A DNA stretch of 7,307 nt, taken from assembly GCA_007129635.1 (NCBI GenBank), contig SKVE01000365.1:1-7307 (forward strand), given 5' to 3'. Source of the stretch: Planctomycetaceae bacterium (GTDB taxonomy: Bacteria > Planctomycetota > Planctomycetia > Pirellulales > Pirellulaceae). The notes under the pieces are model-generated. The model ran no database searches. It saw only the letters and a program-made list of their open reading frames with translations, and was not told the DNA's origin. Shown piece by piece: positions 6,003-7,307 of this stretch. A program made the position numbers and the translations under genes. Positions within the stretch are counted from its first letter, which is position 1. Every line of letters starts with the position of its first letter.

Positions 6003-7307
6003 ATGAGTGTTCGCGTCGCAACCGGTCAATCGGGCGTCAGGTGGCGGGGAACGAGGACATGGATGCTGGCCGCGATCGTCGGTTGGGTGTCCTGGGTGCC
6101 GGCCGATGGTGGGTGGGGCAGCGATCGGATTGAAGCGGCATCCAGCCCCATCGTGGTCCATGATTTCCTGTGCGATCAGGGGCTGACCCGCGTCGGTCGT
6201 CACGTGACCGTCCGTGTGTGGTGTGATAACGATAGCGATGCTCCGCTGACCATCACCGGTCGTCTGGATCTTCCTCACCCGATGCGACTGGCCGCCGGAC
6301 AGCAGGCCGCCGTAACGATCACGCTCCCGCCGTTCGAAGAGCGCGAGTTCCGTTGGCGTGTCACGGCCGACGCTGCTGTCTACGGTCAGATGACGTTCGT
6401 CGCCGTACAAGGCGATCGGGTGCTGGCCAGGGCGAGTCATCCGATGCGATTCTTGCCTGCGATCGAGGTTCCCGATACCGATACGATCCCCGCTCCGAAC
6501 CCCGCGCCCACGGAGATCCTGGTGGGCGCCCATCATTGCCCGCTGTGGGAGGAGGATCGGCCCGAGATGTGGAACAACATCCTCAAGCACCCGGAACGCA
6601 CTCCCGTCCTTGGCTTTTACGCGCAACATCACCCGGAAGTCGCCGACTGGGAGACCGTATGGGCGGTCGAGCATGGGATCTCGTTCTTCATCTATTGTTG
6701 GTATCGATCCAGTCAAGGCGGTCCCGTCCGGATGCGTTTCAGCAGCGCGATTCACGAAGCCCTGTTTCATTCGCGCCATGTCGATCACCTGCGATTCACG
6801 ATCATGTGGGAGAATCAGAGTCGTGGCCAAGCCGGTGTGGCCGACGAAGCCGACTTGCTGGAGAACCTGCTGCCATTCTGGATCGAAAACTACTTCCAGC
6901 ATCCCAGTTACCTGAAAATCGACGATCGGCCCGTGCTGTTCATCTATCGCCCGGGATTCCTGGTGGATGATCTGGGCGGCATCTATCAAGTTGCTGCGGC
7001 CCTGGACAAGATGCGTCAGGCGTGCCGCCAAGCCGGATTCGACGGGCTGATTCTTTTGGGCGAGTACCGCGGGTTGGACCCGCAGCATCTCCAGCGGATG
7101 AAGGACTTGGGCTTGGACTATACGTTTGCCTACGTCTGGCCGATCGCCAACAATCCGACTCCCGAACAGGCCATCGATGCGCAGATGAATTCCATTCGCC
7201 GGACGCAGCAAATCGGCATCCTGCCCCAGGTGGTCACCGTCTCGCAAGCCTGGAGCGGATGGCATGACGAGGGCAGTATCTGGAAGATCCCGCCCGCAGC
7301 ATTCGGC
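6003..7307 (+). CDS. Exported WbsX/GH99-like domain protein, N-terminal part
   Basis: An open frame of 435 codons running off the window, so the C-terminus is missing. ATG 6003 follows AAAGGA with a 6-nt spacer; a GTG at 5985 is in frame but would place that Shine-Dalgarno inside the gene. A basic N-terminus and hydrophobic stretch (about 15-35, TWMLAAIVGWVSWVPA) form a signal peptide. Residues about 48-150 look like an Ig-like beta-sandwich (VRVWCDNDSDAPLTITGRLD). From about 170 it resembles the WbsX/GH99-like (beta/alpha)8 family: EILVGAHHCPLW, GFYAQHHPEVADWETVWAVE, GISFFIYCWYRS, FTIMWENQ, FWIENYFQHPSYLKIDDRPV and FIYRPGF. Glu270 (WEN) and Glu354 (LLGEYRG) are candidate active-site acids by position only. 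GH99 members are endo-acting alpha-mannosidases/mannanases, whereas WbsX proteins usually occur in polysaccharide biosynthesis clusters. The signal peptide, added Ig-like domain and neighbouring sulfatase gene favour an exported glycan-degrading role here. Activity is not proven. Confidence 0.85.
   Translation, partial: MSVRVATGQSGVRWRGTRTWMLAAIVGWVSWVPADGGWGSDRIEAASSPIVVHDFLCDQGLTRVGRHVTVRVWCDNDSDAPLTITGRLDLPHPMRLAAGQQAAVTITLPPFEEREFRWRVTADAAVYGQMTFVAVQGDRVLARASHPMRFLPAIEVPDTDTIPAPNPAPTEILVGAHHCPLWEEDRPEMWNNILKHPERTPVLGFYAQHHPEVADWETVWAVEHGISFFIYCWYRSSQGGPVRMRFSSAIHEALFHSRHVDHLRFTIMWENQSRGQAGVADEADLLENLLPFWIENYFQHPSYLKIDDRPVLFIYRPGFLVDDLGGIYQVAAALDKMRQACRQAGFDGLILLGEYRGLDPQHLQRMKDLGLDYTFAYVWPIANNPTPEQAIDAQMNSIRRTQQIGILPQVVTVSQAWSGWHDEGSIWKIPPAAFG

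Noticed and set aside
5669..6004. Starting the sulfatase at 6004 or at ATG 5731
   Set aside because: Neither has a good Shine-Dalgarno, and both put long polar sequence before the signal peptide. GTG 5668 has a strong site at 6 nt and starts directly at the signal peptide.
5934..7265. 443-codon minus-strand open frame opposite the WbsX/GH99-like gene
   Set aside because: It overlaps a plus-strand frame with a Shine-Dalgarno, signal peptide and family motifs. The minus product has no recognisable domain.

Overview
The window looks like a G+C-rich chromosome segment of a planctomycete, probably near the Pirellulales. This is an inference: it rests on a secreted sulfatase of the iduronate-2-sulfatase type next to very large exported beta-helix and GH99/WbsX-like proteins, loose gene spacing and a GTG start. 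No rRNA or tRNA is present to fix the taxonomy.

Layout. Positions 1-886 are a decayed stretch without an intact gene. Its one recognisable part is the N-terminal half of an Rrf2/IscR-family regulator on the + strand (452-664), broken by an in-frame TAG and cut off after the winged-helix region. Positions 887-3697 (- strand) encode a 936-residue exported right-handed parallel beta-helix protein, resembling GH141-type glycoside hydrolases, with a C-terminal beta-sandwich-like domain. Its upstream region carries a plausible sigma70-type promoter and a stem-loop at the predicted start of the transcript. Positions 4032-4135 hold a compact palindromic element with perfect terminal inverted repeats and a G+C-rich inner hairpin. 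Its outer edge coincides with the stop codon of the next gene. Positions 4133-5668 (- strand) encode a complete exported type I sulfatase with its formylglycine motif and metal ligands. After a 334-bp divergent intergenic region, positions 6003-7307 (+ strand) encode the first 435 residues of an exported protein with an Ig-like N-terminal domain and a WbsX/GH99-like domain, running off the window edge.

How the genes may work together. All three intact products carry export signals. A sulfatase beside two putative glycan-active enzymes suggests a small locus for breaking down a sulfated polysaccharide outside the cytoplasm: the sulfatase would remove sulfate esters and the two glycosidase-like proteins would cleave the backbone or side chains. 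The substrate cannot be read from the sequence. No transporter, SusC/D pair, sigma/anti-sigma pair or sulfatase-maturing enzyme is visible, so any such partners lie elsewhere. I see no convincing wholly new system. The most unusual items are the palindromic element at the sulfatase stop codon, the leader hairpin and promoter of the beta-helix gene, and the Rrf2 pseudogene.
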